This document shows, one piece after another, positions 10,258 to 22,404 of a stretch of DNA of 64,000 nt. The notes beneath the pieces were generated by a model. It worked only from the letters and a program-made list of their open reading frames with translations, did no database searches and was not told the origin of the DNA. Within the stretch, counting starts at the first letter, position 1. Every line of letters starts with the position of its first letter. The DNA is from Sparassis latifolia (taxonomy: Eukaryota > Basidiomycota > Agaricomycetes > Polyporales > Sparassidaceae). A program made the position numbers and the translations under genes. The DNA lies in the NCBI GenBank assembly GCA_018466975.1, contig CM031562.1, forward strand, positions 3,224,001-3,288,000, written 5' to 3'.

Positions 10258-13200
10258 TGGGCAGCTACGAGGGAGCATTCAACTCCAGCGTGCTGGAGCT
10301 CGTCGCTCCGCAGGAGTCCGTTGGGTTTCCCAGTGGATACAGCGAGAAGGAGGCTGCAGAATGGCTAGCCCGTCTTCATGAAGAGGGTTCGGACAGGAAG
10401 GTGGCATTCTTTGGTGACGTGCATACTTAGTACATGTTCTCCTACCCATCGCGCTCATGCATTTATTTACTCCCCCAGACGAAAATCTTGCCCTGATTCT
10501 GACCATCCGTTTCCCGCACGACTCCTTCGAGGACGCGTTCCTGGTAAATGCAGCTGTGAAGCCAGACCCTCCCCTGCAACTCCTTTCCTTCCTCGCGCAT
10601 CTCCAAGTCTCCTACGAAGCGTCTTACATCTCTCCCACCGCCCCTGCCGCGCTCTCTGCAACTGCACCAGAGATCGCGCGACCACCTGTTCCCCCCCGCA
10701 CAACGTCCATGGGTAAGAACAAGCCTGCGCTCCTGCAGGCGAAGCAGCACCCCTCCATTTTTCCGCCGAACACTCCGCTGCCTATCCCTGCTGCTGCCAA
10801 CTCCGACCGTAAGTACGTTCAAGCACAGGGCATGCTTCTCGCATCAGGCGTATGGGGCGAGGATTTGCTCGGGAACAACCCGTCGGCCAACTCGCAAGAT
10901 GCCTTTGCCCTCCTGTGGGCACCGGAGACGCAGGAGTGGGTGGCCGTGTATAGGCTGTCGGTGCTCGTCTGTGAGTGTTGCGAACTCAAAGGCTCTCCTT
11001 TGTAGCTCAGTGCTCTTCAGCGTTTATGGCGACCAAGATACCGGATCCGCTGCTCTGTCTGACGGTGTCGGCGACGCTGCGCGAGAAACCGCTCGCCATG
11101 ACCCCGTCACGTCATGCCCTTGCCGCTTTGATCGACACTGTAGGCGGGCTGCCGAACGTACTCGACCAGGTCATGTCGCCCTCGAAGGCCAACGGTCCGA
11201 ACACTGAGGGGAATGCTGAGGATGACGGTGACGACGTGCACCTGTATGGGCTGGAAGAAATCAATCTCCTCGAAAACCTTAATTTGGGTGCGTTCGCCTT
11301 CTACCATCCAATTTGCTCGTTAATACCTTTCCCAGACCCGACCTTCGCCTCCTCGAACCTCTCGCTCCCGTCCACGCGTCTCGGGCCCAATACTCGCGTT
11401 TCCGCATTCTCGCTTCCACCGAAGTCGCTCCCTCCCATTGTGGATACGACCTCTCCCTCGACCCCGACCGCCTCGCGCCCACTCACACATGCGACGCTTC
11501 GCAAGTCGTTCCGCAAGACGATGGCGACCGCATCGGGGTTCCGCGTGCGGATGCGCACCGTGTTCGTACCGTACTTCCTGCTCCCCAAGACAAGCAAACC
11601 TCCACGTGATGGCGGCGGTGTGGAGGACGCCGTCGGCAGTGACATAGATGCGCTCCAGGCACGCGACCAGCGGGAGGCGGGGAACGAAGAACACACAGTC
11701 GTGCTCAGCGTGGAGATCGAGAACGCGTACACGGAGGAGGTCAGAGGCTCATCTGCGTCCCCGCCGTACAACTTCGCCGTCGAAGACGTGGTCGTAAAGA
11801 TCGGCGGTTCGGGTGCGCGGACGGTGCTCGTGCCGTGGGGAACGGAGGACCCCGCAGACCTCTTCCCAATACACATCGCGCCGTCGGAACAGGTGAATCT
11901 CCTCTACGCTGTCTCGTTCCTGCGTGGTCCGGAGGTCGACGAGTTTTCGCTCGCTGGGACCTCGGCGAAGTCGGATCCTGTCGCGGCTGCGATGTCGGAG
12001 AAGGAGCTACAGCGGTCGGTGACGATCAATATCCACGGCCGTCCATTCGAACGAGTAAAAGAATATCCAGAGGAAGAGACCGAGTCGCAAGAACAAGAGG
12101 TGTTGTCCTACCCTACCCGCGTATATCCCTCCCGCTGGAACTGTGTTCTCGACCTTGCCTCCCGTCCTACACCCATGCCTCCAGGGACGGAGACGCCCCA
12201 CCACTCCGTGCTGCCCACACCCGCCTCCCCCTTCCCCTCGATGCCAACCCCCACACCTGGCCAACCCAGCCTATCTATTAATCGCTCAAACGTTCTCCAA
12301 GTGGGCTCAGCGGGCAGCTCACGTTCGTCCACCCCCGCCGTCGCAGGCAACAAGCGCTTCGCCAGCGCCTTCGACACACCCCAGACAGCGCTGGACGCGC
12401 GCGCCCAGTCATACGCACGCATGCCGCGCTCGCCCATCAACTACCAAGGCGCGACCGCGATGCTCAACCCCGCGAACCAGCCGCAAACCTCGCCCCAGCA
12501 GCAGCAGACGCAGGGAACGCCGACCCTCACGAACCCCTTCGACCGCCGCACGTCCTACCTCCCGCCCTCCATCACCTTCGAGTCCACCTACGCCCGCTCG
12601 CCGACGACCTACAACGCTCCGCAGAGCCCGCCCGCGCCCGTCCCGCCCTCCTTCTCCTCCCTCGCCGCTCCGCCAGAGGACGCGGAGCCGCGCACCCCCG
12701 CTTACCCCGCCTACCCCGGCTCGCCCCCGCCCCCGCCACCGACCCCATACTGGCAGGCGCCGCTCGCGCAGCAGACGGGGGCGGGCGCCGTGGGCCCGAG
12801 CGTCGAGATCCGGCGCGAGCGCGGCGGGGTGCCGCCCACGCCCGGCCCGCGCGTGGGCGGGTTCGGGATGGGCGCGGAGGGCCCGGGGGCGGGAGCTGGT
12901 GCGGGGGCGGCGGGCGAGCCGATCGTCGTGTCTGTGGGGCTGCTCCCGATGCCCGCGCGCGGGGACGCGGAGGGCCGGGGGGAGCCGGGGGGGATATACC
13001 CGCTTGACCAGTTCACGCTGGACATTTTTGTGTTCAACCAGTCGTCGTGGACGCGGCGGTTTGAGGTGAGCTGTCCGGAGGAGCGGCGGCGGCGGCGGCG
13101 GCGAGGCGAGGGGAACGTGGGTCCGCCTGGGATATTGCCGCTGGAGAGCAGGGTGCGCGTTGGGTGAGTCGCGTCGGTGTGCAGTTTGGGTGTTTTCGGG

Positions 13201-13468
13201 GAGCTCATGCGGCTTTTCTTGTATTTCTTCTCCAGGCCGCTGCTGCCGTCGACTTGCCAGTCCGTGCGGATGGACTTCTTGGCGCTCGCGCCCGGGGTGC
13301 ACTCTATCGACACGCTCACGTTGACGGATGTCAGGACGGGGTTCACGATGCATTTGAAGTAAGCTCCTCGACCTCGGTTTTTTATCCACCTACTGAGTGC
13401 CTCGCGTCTCCAGATCCGTTATGGACGTCGTAGTGCTTGAGCCCCCTCCCGAGGCGGCGTCGAAGTGA
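10258..13468 (+). CDS. TRS65: TRAPPII complex subunit Trs65
   Basis: Fungal-specific subunit of the TRAPPII tether/Rab exchange factor acting at the trans-Golgi. Six exons join cleanly: 10258-10413, 10479-10970, 11021-11287, 11336-13163, 13236-13358 and 13414-13468. The N-terminal part ([20 protein letters not shown] ... [21 protein letters not shown]) and the C-terminal immunoglobulin-like part ([17 protein letters not shown] ... [20 protein letters not shown]) fit the Trs65 pattern. Between them lies a proline/serine/alanine-rich disordered stretch (about 12,180-12,960), locally very GC-rich. That GC content creates long spurious frames on both strands. The protein is about 970 residues, longer than yeast Trs65 because of the disordered insert. 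It is convergent with SNX3, with 255 bp between the stops. Confidence 0.85.
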
Positions 13469-13723
13469 TAGCAGTGGCACATAACGTAGTACATGGTGTA
13501 TATACATTCATTCCGACCGCATTTATCATAATCATTCGCTCTGCGAGGATGCACGCTACCAGCGACAAAACGGACGCCGACGCATATATAGATAAGGGGA
13601 TAGGATGGACGCGGAGAAACGGACTTTATACAGATGGTCATAAGGGAAGAAGCAGAACGCAACAAACGTCGAGCAGACAACAAATGAAACCGTAAACCGA
13701 TACGCAGCGTCCCTACACAGCGA

Positions 13724-14497
13724 CTAAGCCCACTGGCTCTTATCCCACGCCGGGTCCTGCAGGAACGCACACAGAACCTTGCTGCCCGTCTGCAACCACA
13801 CGCCATACGAACGCAGATCAGCCACGCCAATTCAACAGGAATCCTCGCAAATCGGAATTCAGCGCGCACCTGGAGGAGGGGGTGGCCGGCGACGACGGTG
13901 AGGAAGCGCTCGAGGCCCTCGCGGCGCGCCTCGATGACCTCGTCCGAGAAGCGGTTCGTGAAGACCTTGCCCGGGAGCGGGGGGATGTTCACGCGCGTGG
14001 ACTCGTGCTCGAGGATGTCGCGGAAGGCCTCAAAGTCGGAGTAGCGCCGGCGCACGAGGGAGTGGCGCAGCTTGAATGCGGGGATGTTCGTCTGCGGCGC
14101 AGCCAGCGGAAGATCAGCGTGCGGAGCCGACCGGCAGGGAGTGGGAGGGAGAAAGCGCACCTTGCACACGATCTCGTAGTCTGTAAACATTTTGCGCCCG
14201 AATCCTGCAAATCCAGAAAAAACACCGCCGCTGAGCACCCGACGACAACAAAAAAGAGAGAGAGAGAGCAAAAAAAACATCGCGCACCGTGCGTCTGCGG
14301 ATTGCGCACCTCGATCTCCAGAAAACTTTCCGGTACGCTATACATCTCCTCGATCTGCAGGGACGGACAGAGATGCCTGTTCGTGTGTGTGGCTCGCGGC
14401 TTAGACGTGGGGGAAGTGCGCTTACGGTCTGCTCGCGGCCACCGAGGCGTGGCTCGTCGAAGACGCTGCTGCGTGCAAAGGGCGATACGGCCGTCAT
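13724..14497 (-). CDS. SNX3: Sorting nexin 3 (PX-domain protein Grd19/Snx3)
   Basis: Small PX-domain protein that binds PtdIns3P on endosomes and helps recycle Golgi membrane proteins. Five exons: 14497-14426, 14354-14288, 14204-14161, 14091-13870 and 13789-13724. The joined product is about 156 residues, the usual length for Snx3. It has the start region [20 protein letters not shown], the PX core [17 protein letters not shown], the lipid-binding [14 protein letters not shown] and [20 protein letters not shown], and the C-terminal [19 protein letters not shown]. The last exon encodes [20 protein letters not shown]. All junctions are GT-AG and keep frame. No defect was seen. Confidence 0.93.
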
Positions 14498-14890
14498 CGT
14501 GCTGGGTGGTGAGGGAGAGAGGTCAACTCGACGCCCGCGCTGTCCACCCCGGAGCATAAAAGCGGACCAGCCGCCCAGGGGCCCGTGGGAAACACCGCCA
14601 CCGATTCCAGAACGCTCGCAACTCAGCTGCATCAATGATGCGCATAGGCATTAATCTGCATAGATACATACAAAAGCGTAGGCCAAACATCGTATATCGA
14701 CAGGTATGGCGGGTCGTTAGTAATGTGCGCACGCGGACGCTCAGATACACAAGCAAACGATATACAAACAATTCAGAAATGAGTAGATAGCAGACTCTGC
14801 AGAAACACAGCCCAAGATATTTCCTGCAAAGCCCAACGCAGTATCAGCACCCACCCAAACCAACACAATAAAATAAAATAAAAACTCACA
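14498..14890. other. Intergenic gap (SNX3 promoter)
   Basis: 393 bp between the SNX3 start and the end of the low-complexity gene, both on minus. It includes a short A/AAAT-rich run near 14,870-14,885, probably the 3' untranslated region of the upstream gene. No gene is seen. Confidence 0.5.
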
Positions 14891-17800
14891 TCACCCACGC
14901 GGAGGCAAGCTATACCGCCGATCATCTCGCCCGTACGCACCGCGCCCATACGGCGGCGGCGACCGCGGCGGCGGCATGCGCCCCACAGCCTCGCGCCTCT
15001 CATACGCATACCCCCTCTCTCGCATCCACATACTCGCGCTCCCGCGCGATCCCGCCCGCAGGCGCACCACCCGCATACGCCACCGGTGGCGCGCGGTCGT
15101 CATAATACCCCGACGCCGGCGCCGCATACTCCACAGGCGGCGGCGGCGGCGGCGGCGCACGCGGGAGCTCGCTAGTCGCAGGCGCAGGCGAGTAGTACGC
15201 CCCGGCCGGCGCGTACGCATCGTCCCGGGGGCGCTTGATGGGCGGGCGCAGGTCGTCCGGCGCGCGGCGCAGCGGACTGGGGCTCCGCGGGCGGATGCGC
15301 GAAAACGCCGGCGGGGGCGGCGTCTCCACGCCGGCGTATCGCGCTCGTTCCATGTCGCGCGCATACCCACGGTCTTCTCCGGGGTATCCATCCGTCAAGC
15401 GCGAGCTCAGCGGGCGCGCACCGGGCGGCGGCGGTGGTGGTGGCGGCGGCGGCTGGTCCGCAGAGACCCTCCGCTCGCGCTCCTCGCGGGTCTCCCATCC
15501 ATTACTCGACACCGCATCCCGCTCCACATACCTCTCGCGCTCATACTCGCGCCTCTCCCATCCACCGCGCGCACCCCGCACCTCCCACTCGTCGCCATAC
15601 CCCCCGCGTTCCTCCTCCCGCCAGTCCCTCCCATATCCCTCCACAGCAGGCGCACGGCGCGCCGAGTCCTCAGCGAACGCCTCGCCAGCAGGGGGCGCCC
15701 ACGCGCGCGACGGCGCATACGGGTCCGGCGGGGGCGGGGCCGGCGACGGCGCGCGGCGATACGGAAGCGGGCGCTCCGCAAACCGCGGCGAGTCGACATC
15801 CATCATGTCCGCCCCACGTCGCTCCGCATACCGCTCCGGCTCGCGATACGGCGCGCGCTCGCGCACGTCGGGCCGGACGGGCGAGCGCGTCCTGGAGCGC
15901 GGCTTGAACGCGCGGGGGTCTTCGCGCGCGAGGGACTGCGCGCGTGAGGTGGGGAATGGCCCGGGACGAGACCCGACCGGCGTGACGGGGCGCGCGAAGC
16001 GGTCTTCGATGGGTGCGCGCGCGCGCTCGTCCGGGCGCGCCGCACGCTCTGGCTGGGCGGGAAGTGGCGGCCGGGCAGGTTCAGCGAGGAGCATATTGCG
16101 ATCGTCCGCAGGGACAGGCCGGGCAACACGGTCACGGTCAGGAGCAACAGCAGCAGCTGGAAGAGGCGGGGGCGGGGGCGGACGCGTCGCCCGCTCTTCC
16201 GCAGGCGGGGGCGGGGCAGCAGACGCAGCAACAGAAGCAGCAGCAGCAGCAGCAGAAACCGCGTGGGAGAGCCTTTCCTCGAGAGCGGGGCGCGGCCCGC
16301 GCTCGTCCACACCGGGGCGCGTGCTCGGGGCGCGGTCTTCCGGTCTACCAGCAGTACTAGCACTCAGCCGCTCGTGCAGGGGCACCGGGCGAGTCAGGCG
16401 GTCTTCCAAGGGCACCGGTGGGCGTACATTCCTGTCTTCGACATGAGGCGGTACACGGCCGTTGCGGTCTTCAACAGATCGGGGAGCAGCTGAATCTGCA
16501 GGAGCAGCAGGGACAGGACCAGGACGTGGGTTGCGGTCCTCAGACACCGGAGCGCGGCGATCATCGCCTGGCGGGGGTCTTACCTGGCGGTCTGCGCTTG
16601 GAGGAAGAGGTGGACGACGGTCATCAAGCGGAGCCCGAGCCTGCCTATCTACGCTGGACGGTGGGGGAAGAGGCGTGCGACGGTCGTCTCCGGGTCTTAC
16701 CTGTCGCTCTGAGACTGCAGCAGCGGGAGGCACAGGCGGACGGCGATCATCACCAGGGCGCAACTGCCGGTCCCCAGCCGGGGGAGGCGGCGGCGGCGGT
16801 CGACGGTCATCCAGGGGTCTCAACGGACGGTCAGCTGCGGAAGGTGGAGTAGGAGCACGGCGGTCATCAGCAGGTCTCAATGAGCGGTCAGCCGCAGCAG
16901 GAGGCACAGGTGGGCGGCGGTCATCCAGTGGTCTGTAAGGACGGTCATCCAGTGGTCTGTAAGAGCGGTCCACAGCACCCGACACCGGCGAGCGGTGGTC
17001 GTCCCCAGGTCTCAGCGGGCGGTCAGCAGGAGGAGGTCCACGGCGGTCATCAGGCGGCAGCGGTCTGCCCTGCGCCCTGCTGGGTGAGCTGTCCAGTGCA
17101 GGCCGTCCGTAGGAGCGTTCATCAGGCAGCGGGCGCAGCTGGCGCGAGTCAGAGCTACGGTCATCGTTGGCGCGCATTTCCCCGGGTTTTTCGTAGCGGC
17201 GCACAGGCTCATACCGAGACTCATACGGACGGCGGGTATCTGGCAGCGGACGCGGACGGTCATCGTTGCGGCGGTCATCCCGGAACCGCGAATAATCCGG
17301 GCGGCGGTCCCGATCCCGCTCGCGGTCCCAGTCTCTGTCCTTCTCACGCTCGCGCTCACGTTCGCGCTCTCTGTCCTTGTCGCGGTCGTAGAATCGCGCT
17401 GCAGAGAAGCGCCCATTGTTGTCGTTGCCGTTGCCGTACCGCGAGTCTGCCAGACGGCCGTTCGAGCGGGGCGGTCCTCGAAGCGCGAGGAGGGCTTGTC
17501 TTCGGCGCCGTTGCGGTATCCCCAGGCGGGCTCACGTGCGTTGCGCACGTCATCCTTGTCTCCGTACGGCGGGGGCTTGCCAGAGGAGGGGAGGTCGCCG
17601 GGCGGCTTCGTTCCTTGCGCCGCAGACTCACTAGCCACAGACTTTTCCGACGGCGCGCGGCCGAGGGTTGGATCGTATTTGGGTCCAGGCGGGCCTTGAC
17701 GTGCGCTGTCGGTGTTGCTCGCATCATAGCCTGTTGCACGCTGGGGACCTTCTGCAGCAGAGGGGGAGGCTTGGAGTCGAGAGGCTTGGTACCGGCGCTG

Positions 17801-18687
17801 GCAGGTTGGGCAGCAGGAGTAGAGCCACGGGCGGAGTCATACCTCTGGTCGGCGCCGTAGCGTGGCGCAGGGGGCGCTTGCGCATTCTGTGAGACAACAA
17901 GAGGATCAGCGGTCAGGGAGACGGTCGGAGCACGGGCGCGCAGCACATTGTTATTAGGCGGGAGCGAGTCGCTCACTGATTGCTGTCCGGCGGGCTTCCG
18001 TTGGGCGTCCCACGGTTCAGAGGGCTGAGATCTGAGCCTACGCAGCTGCTCGCCAGAAGTAGCACCAGAGAGAGCACCGTTGCTGCCAGCGTTGTTGTTG
18101 CTAGAGACGTTGTTGTTGTTGTTGTTCCCGTTGTTGTCGCCGACGTTGGGAGCGAGGACAGGCTTCGCGGCGTCTGTGGGGAGGTCCTGGGAGATCTGCT
18201 CTGGATGTGGTGGGACTTGTGTGGTTGCCCTGGGACCGAGATAGAGCTTTGCAAGGGTGGCAGGCTGGGGCACGGCGCGGAAGAACTCGTGCTGGCCGTT
18301 CTTGATGGACTCCTTGAGCTTTTCGAGGACCTCGAGGTCGCTCTGGCCGGGGGGCGGCGGTGGCGGCGGCTGATGGAAGAACGGCTGGGGCGGCACGGCT
18401 GGGTGCGGGGGCACAAAGGCGGGGCCGGGGAGCGGGGGCATGTAGCCGGCGTACGGGAAGGGCGCGAAGGCGGGCTGGAGGGCGTAGCCGGGCGGCGGCA
18501 TGCCGGGGCCTTGGGGGTGGCCGGGCTGGGCGCCGGCGGGGACGGAGAACGGGACGTTCATGCTGTCGTCGTGGGTGGGCGTGGAGAGGAAGGAGGACTC
18601 AGGGCCGTCGGTGAGGGTGGTGACGGTGCGCTCGCGGTTGATGACATTGCTCCGTCCCTTGCGCTTCTTGTTTTGCCTTGTCGACAT
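14891..18687 (-). CDS. Large low-complexity protein with Asp-Asp-Arg-Arg repeats, function unknown
   Basis: Probable start MSTRQNKKRKGRS at 18687. The N-terminal third is Pro-rich and carries one ordered-looking segment, DLEVLEKLKESIKNGQHEFF, then a poly-Asn tract coded by GTT-type repeats near 18,100-18,135. Frame continuity is restored by a short 41-bp intron (about 17,795-17,755) and a 59-bp intron near 17,541-17,483. An RE/RD dipeptide block (about 17,400-17,290) follows, then a long array of DDRRPPxPP-like units (about 17,180-16,400) and Arg/Pro/Ala-rich sequence. The open frame stops at 15,000. Dropping one base in the C5 run at 15,011-15,015 continues the Arg/Pro/Gly-rich tail to 14,891. 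Composition resembles RNA-processing or condensate proteins, but no RRM, KH or zinc finger is visible. I do not recognise the gene. Confidence 0.65.
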
Positions 18688-19179
18688 TTGGCGGTCCACA
18701 GATCTCCTGCTAGCCTGATCCTGAATACTCTCTAGCTCCGCGCAGAACCACGCACAACACAACGCTCGCTCTCGCTCGTATCCTGTGCTCGCTCAGCGGC
18801 CAGAGTATTTGCCAGAAGAATAATAACACAGCGGAAGTAAAAGACAAAGGTGACGTGTGCAAAATTCTCATCTGATCCCCACCGATAGATCATCCGTTCA
18901 AAACCAAAGTCACACGTCACACAACTCCCCCCATCCTACCCTACGAGTCCCCAAAATGCAGACGTTCGCGAGCATGCGCCGCATTGCGGATAGCGAAGCT
19001 GCATTCGGTGCTTGGTCTGTGCGCCCTCGACGCGTCGCCTTCGGGCATTCTGCGGACTAGGCCTTCGCTATTGTAGTCACAGCGTGACATCCACGTGCCG
19101 AAAAAATACACGAAAGACGCCCAATTTAGGCGGCGACTAGCACCGCGAGACGTACACGGCCAAAACAGTAAAGCACCAG

Positions 19180-19199
19180 AAAATCATTAGACGAAAAGG
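19180..19199 (+). repeat. 20-bp direct repeat, copy 1
   Basis: The word aaaatcattagacgaaaagg is identical at 19,180-19,199 and 20,243-20,262. Flanks differ. The spaced pair could be the ends of an unknown short element or a dispersed repeat fragment. Confidence 0.7.
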
Positions 19200-20242
19200 G
19201 TAGAAAAGACGGAAATACGTACCGAAATACAGCCCTCGTGTGATGCCGCTTCAGGAATTTTCACGAGGCCTGAGATCGGACCGGATTTGGGTGGTCCGAA
19301 TGGCCCCGGATTTCCAAGGCTGTAATGGGGCTTTGAACAGGTGGATTCCTGGGCTGTGAGAGGGTGGCTGAGGCGTTCGCATCCAGCCTGACATTGTTGC
19401 TTTGACAGCGGCACCAGTTAGACACCGGTTGTGGGATACCGAAATGATGCTTATACAACCCCCGTCCGGCCCTTGCTAGAGCATATCCCGGTCCTGTTTC
19501 TAAATCTGCAGATTACTTGTACAAGCCGCGACTCAGAAAATCTCTAAGTAGATTCAAACTCCGAAGGGTTCGTCAAGATTCTGCTGCGCTCTGCTTCGTG
19601 CGCTCGTCTCGCTCCCTCTTCGTCCTCGCCATCATCTGGTGACAACCTGCGGCTCCCGCCATCATCTCGGATCCTCTCCTAGTTGATCCCAGGCTTGGCA
19701 ACATGTTCCCGTCACACGCCGCCTACATTTGCGTTGAGAGGAGCTGGTTGCTCTGTCGCATGGTAGGTCAATATGATTTTCTTCCGTTCAATATTCATTG
19801 CTAACTCTGACATTGAGCTTACAGGTTGTTTGTGATTGGTGCAGGGTGGAGGGCATACACTAGAACGGCGTGGCGGGAGGGTTACCGGTCAGAGCGGGGC
19901 CAATTTCTGGTAGCGGATGGTTCCTAGGGCAGCATAGCGTAGCATGTATCGAAGTCCATACAAAAAATCAATAATTTTGCGGTATACAGTTTTTTGGTAT
20001 GAAAATGAGATTTTTTAACTGGTTGGTCATTTGTGAGCCCCAGACGAAAGCATCGGACTGGTCCTTTCCTCAGCCATATTCTGGGCTGCTATGGCCCCAT
20101 AATGGCATGGCAGTCTAGGGTTGTTTTGGTGTCTGACTACAAGCCCTGAAATGGGGCTGCACACGGGCTGTCACGGGCCTGTCTACGCGGCTGAATTGAC
20201 AACAATTACAAGCATTGTATAAGGGTTTTTATAAAATACCGT

Positions 20243-20262
20243 AAAATCATTAGACGAAAAGG
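20243..20262 (+). repeat. 20-bp direct repeat, copy 2
   Basis: Second exact copy of the 20-bp word at 19,180, in the same orientation, 1,063 bp away. It lies just outside the end of the kinase relic. Confidence 0.7.
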
Positions 20263-20380
20263 ATAGTAATGGGCTGTGGCACAGCCTGGTACGGGGCCTC
20301 CGCTCCATGGCCCCATTTTGTTGCCGCAGAGATCTGGCCATGTAAATAAGTCTGGTCCATCTTCAGAGCTACTTCAGTGA

Positions 20381-21860
20381 TTATATGCTACTATGGGGCT
20401 CGAGCATCGCCAGCTGGTGCAGGTCATGTTCCTTCAGTATAAGACCACCATGCACAACACCCTCGTGCCATGTTATCTGTGTGTCATTTAACACTGCAGG
20501 ATATCGCACCTTTCCCTCATCTCCACACCAGTCAAAGTCTATAAGCATCGCACCTTTCTGCCCTGTCCCTGCCCGATCAACGACTCATGACATTGGGAGG
20601 ACGAAGGTCACCAAACACCAAGTGGGCATCATGCAGCAAGCATACAGCTTTCTTGATATCGTCCAGGATGCTTTGGCGGACATTTGCGGGATGTTATCCC
20701 ATGTGAGTTCAAACAAAGTCCTTGCTCCCACTAGATCCATGACGACCACATGCATCCCTCCTCCAACCGACTCGAAGCAGTGGAGTGCAGGAGCAAGACC
20801 ATGCTGCGCAAGCAATCTATGGCCTCGGCTCGAATAATCCTTGACGAACTTCACCGCAACTCTGTCACCCATATCGGTCTTGGCCTCAAACAATGTGGAA
20901 CCAACCCTTTCATCCTTGGATCCTATCCGGCCCACATATGCAAGATGCACGTCCTGATTGTCCTTCCGGTATGAATTGAAGTAGGGGTATACGAAAAGAC
21001 GGGTGTTGTCAGTCGGGAGTCGTAAACCCTGATAGAAGGTCTGCAACTGTTCCAAGCAACTCTTCAGAGTATTGAAGACCCGGGCAGCAGCAACAACATG
21101 TTCATTAAGATGAGGGATGCCACCTAGCCAGAGGAAGTCAGTGAGGGGTTCAACGAGGACATCATCTGCAATAACAGCCCCCAATATACAGACATAAGGG
21201 CCTACTATCGCAATGATGAAGGTGGGACAGCAGCAGACAGATGCCCATCCCTGAAGCTAAAACAAGCAAAGCATGTCAGAAATCGTGGACCGGAGCCAAA
21301 CTTCAAAGAGACTCATGTACCTGCTGCCATTTCACGAAACCCAATGCACCCTGGACAGCTGTGTCTGTCCCGCTGAGCCCCATTTCATTCTTGTACTCCA
21401 TGATGGCGCACAATGCATTCTTTTTAAACAGAGGGCAAAAGGCCACAACAGCGCCATCATTACAGGACCCATCGCCCGGCGACATCGGATGGACGGACAT
21501 GCCGAGCAGTCCACAGAAGAGTTCATTGATTTTGTTCTGCCGCAGCAGCTCGTCCGTATAGAACTCTGATGAAAACTGAAAGATTTCGTGCGTTGCTTTC
21601 AAGATGTCGGCGGATGGAAGGGTGCTGGGATCAGCCGCATGATCCAAAAATTCAGCAAAAACAAGGTGGTAGATGGAGATAGGAGGGCCGGTGCAGTCTA
21701 AAGGGCGGCCGTTTTTGATCCGGGTCTCAGAATCGGCCTGCAGTTGACGAAACTCTGATGCCCTGGCACCCGTGGACGGCGCGGGGAGTTTTGTCTTTAT
21801 GGCCATGATGACGCGCTCGTGGTCTGAGGGGGACGACGTGTGGCAGTGAATGAACTTCAT
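20381..21860 (-). pseudogene. Fungal-type protein kinase relic with N-terminal KNE-motif region
   Basis: The first exon (21860-21304 or so) ends near KWQQ and carries the segment CAIMEYKNEMGLSGTD followed by AVQGALGFVKW. I associate this pattern with basidiomycete kinase-like proteins. A GT-AG intron leads to a second open stretch (to about 20,585) with kinase features: a lysine in RVAVKFVKDYSSRGHRLLA, and HVVVMDLVGARTL. The catalytic part is broken. A 1-nt loss at about 20,674 throws the frame off; the shifted frame reads AVCLLHDAHLVFGDLRPPNV (HRD degraded to FGD). A second shift near 20,585 is needed to reach MLIDFDWCG (DFD) and the natural end at 20,381. Two frameshifts and a missing HRD histidine make it a non-functional copy, typical of the expanded lineage-specific kinase families near transposons. 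Confidence 0.7.
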
Positions 21861-22404
21861 CTGGAAGTTGCAAGAAGTCTACGTAGGACTATGTAGCTCG
21901 GCTAGGAACTACGAGTCCGGTTGCCAAGTCCCCTGTATATGCAGCTCTGTAGAACTGGTCTCCCTACTGTAGGTCAGCGTAGACTGGTAGCGATGTTGGA
22001 CAATAGGCTCATAGGGCCGCGTAGCCACCTGTAGATCCGTCGAAAATCTATCTTTAGGATCACAAATGATACGTCGGCAGCTGCAACTTATTTCGGTCCG
22101 ATGTCAGCCGGTCGACAACTCGTGCCCGCACACATCGCAGATTCGAAACATACGAGATGATGTCACCGTTCAATGTCATATATAGTAATCTGTAGCTAAG
22201 TAGCGCAGGAATACAAACATTGACCAGCATCAGAGGGCGATCATATCTCGTACGTAGCAAAGTCATCGTCAGACAGATCCTCCTCAGCTGCGGAATTATT
22301 TGATTGATCCGAAACACCTGCATTCGCTCTGCAAATGCGAACTGAGCAACAATGTCCATGAGGACAGAAGATCAATAACGCACCTGAGTGTCTTCAGTAA
22401 GTCA
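21861..22404. other. Intergenic, no gene recognised
   Basis: About 540 bp between the kinase relic and the plus-strand DUF6532 fragment. A 99-codon minus-strand frame (22,060-22,359) has no recognisable domain. One breakpoint of the proposed inversion should lie near the right end of this stretch. Confidence 0.4.

Larger units (their letters stand above)
18688..20380. other. Intergenic, probably contains repeat-derived DNA
   Basis: About 1.7 kb with no supported gene. The first 250 bp should be the promoter of the low-complexity gene. The rest contains an identical 20-bp word at 19,180 and 20,243 that brackets about 1.04 kb. Only short frames (under 80 codons) occur inside. Confidence 0.5.

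Noticed and set aside
12409..13389. Long minus-strand open frames opposite TRS65
   Set aside because: They lie in GC-rich proline/alanine codons of TRS65 and have the Arg/Ala/Gly composition of an antisense shadow, with no domain.
15172..16938. Long plus-strand frames opposite the DDRR-repeat gene
   Set aside because: Antisense shadows of repetitive GC-rich coding sequence; no start context, splice support or domain.
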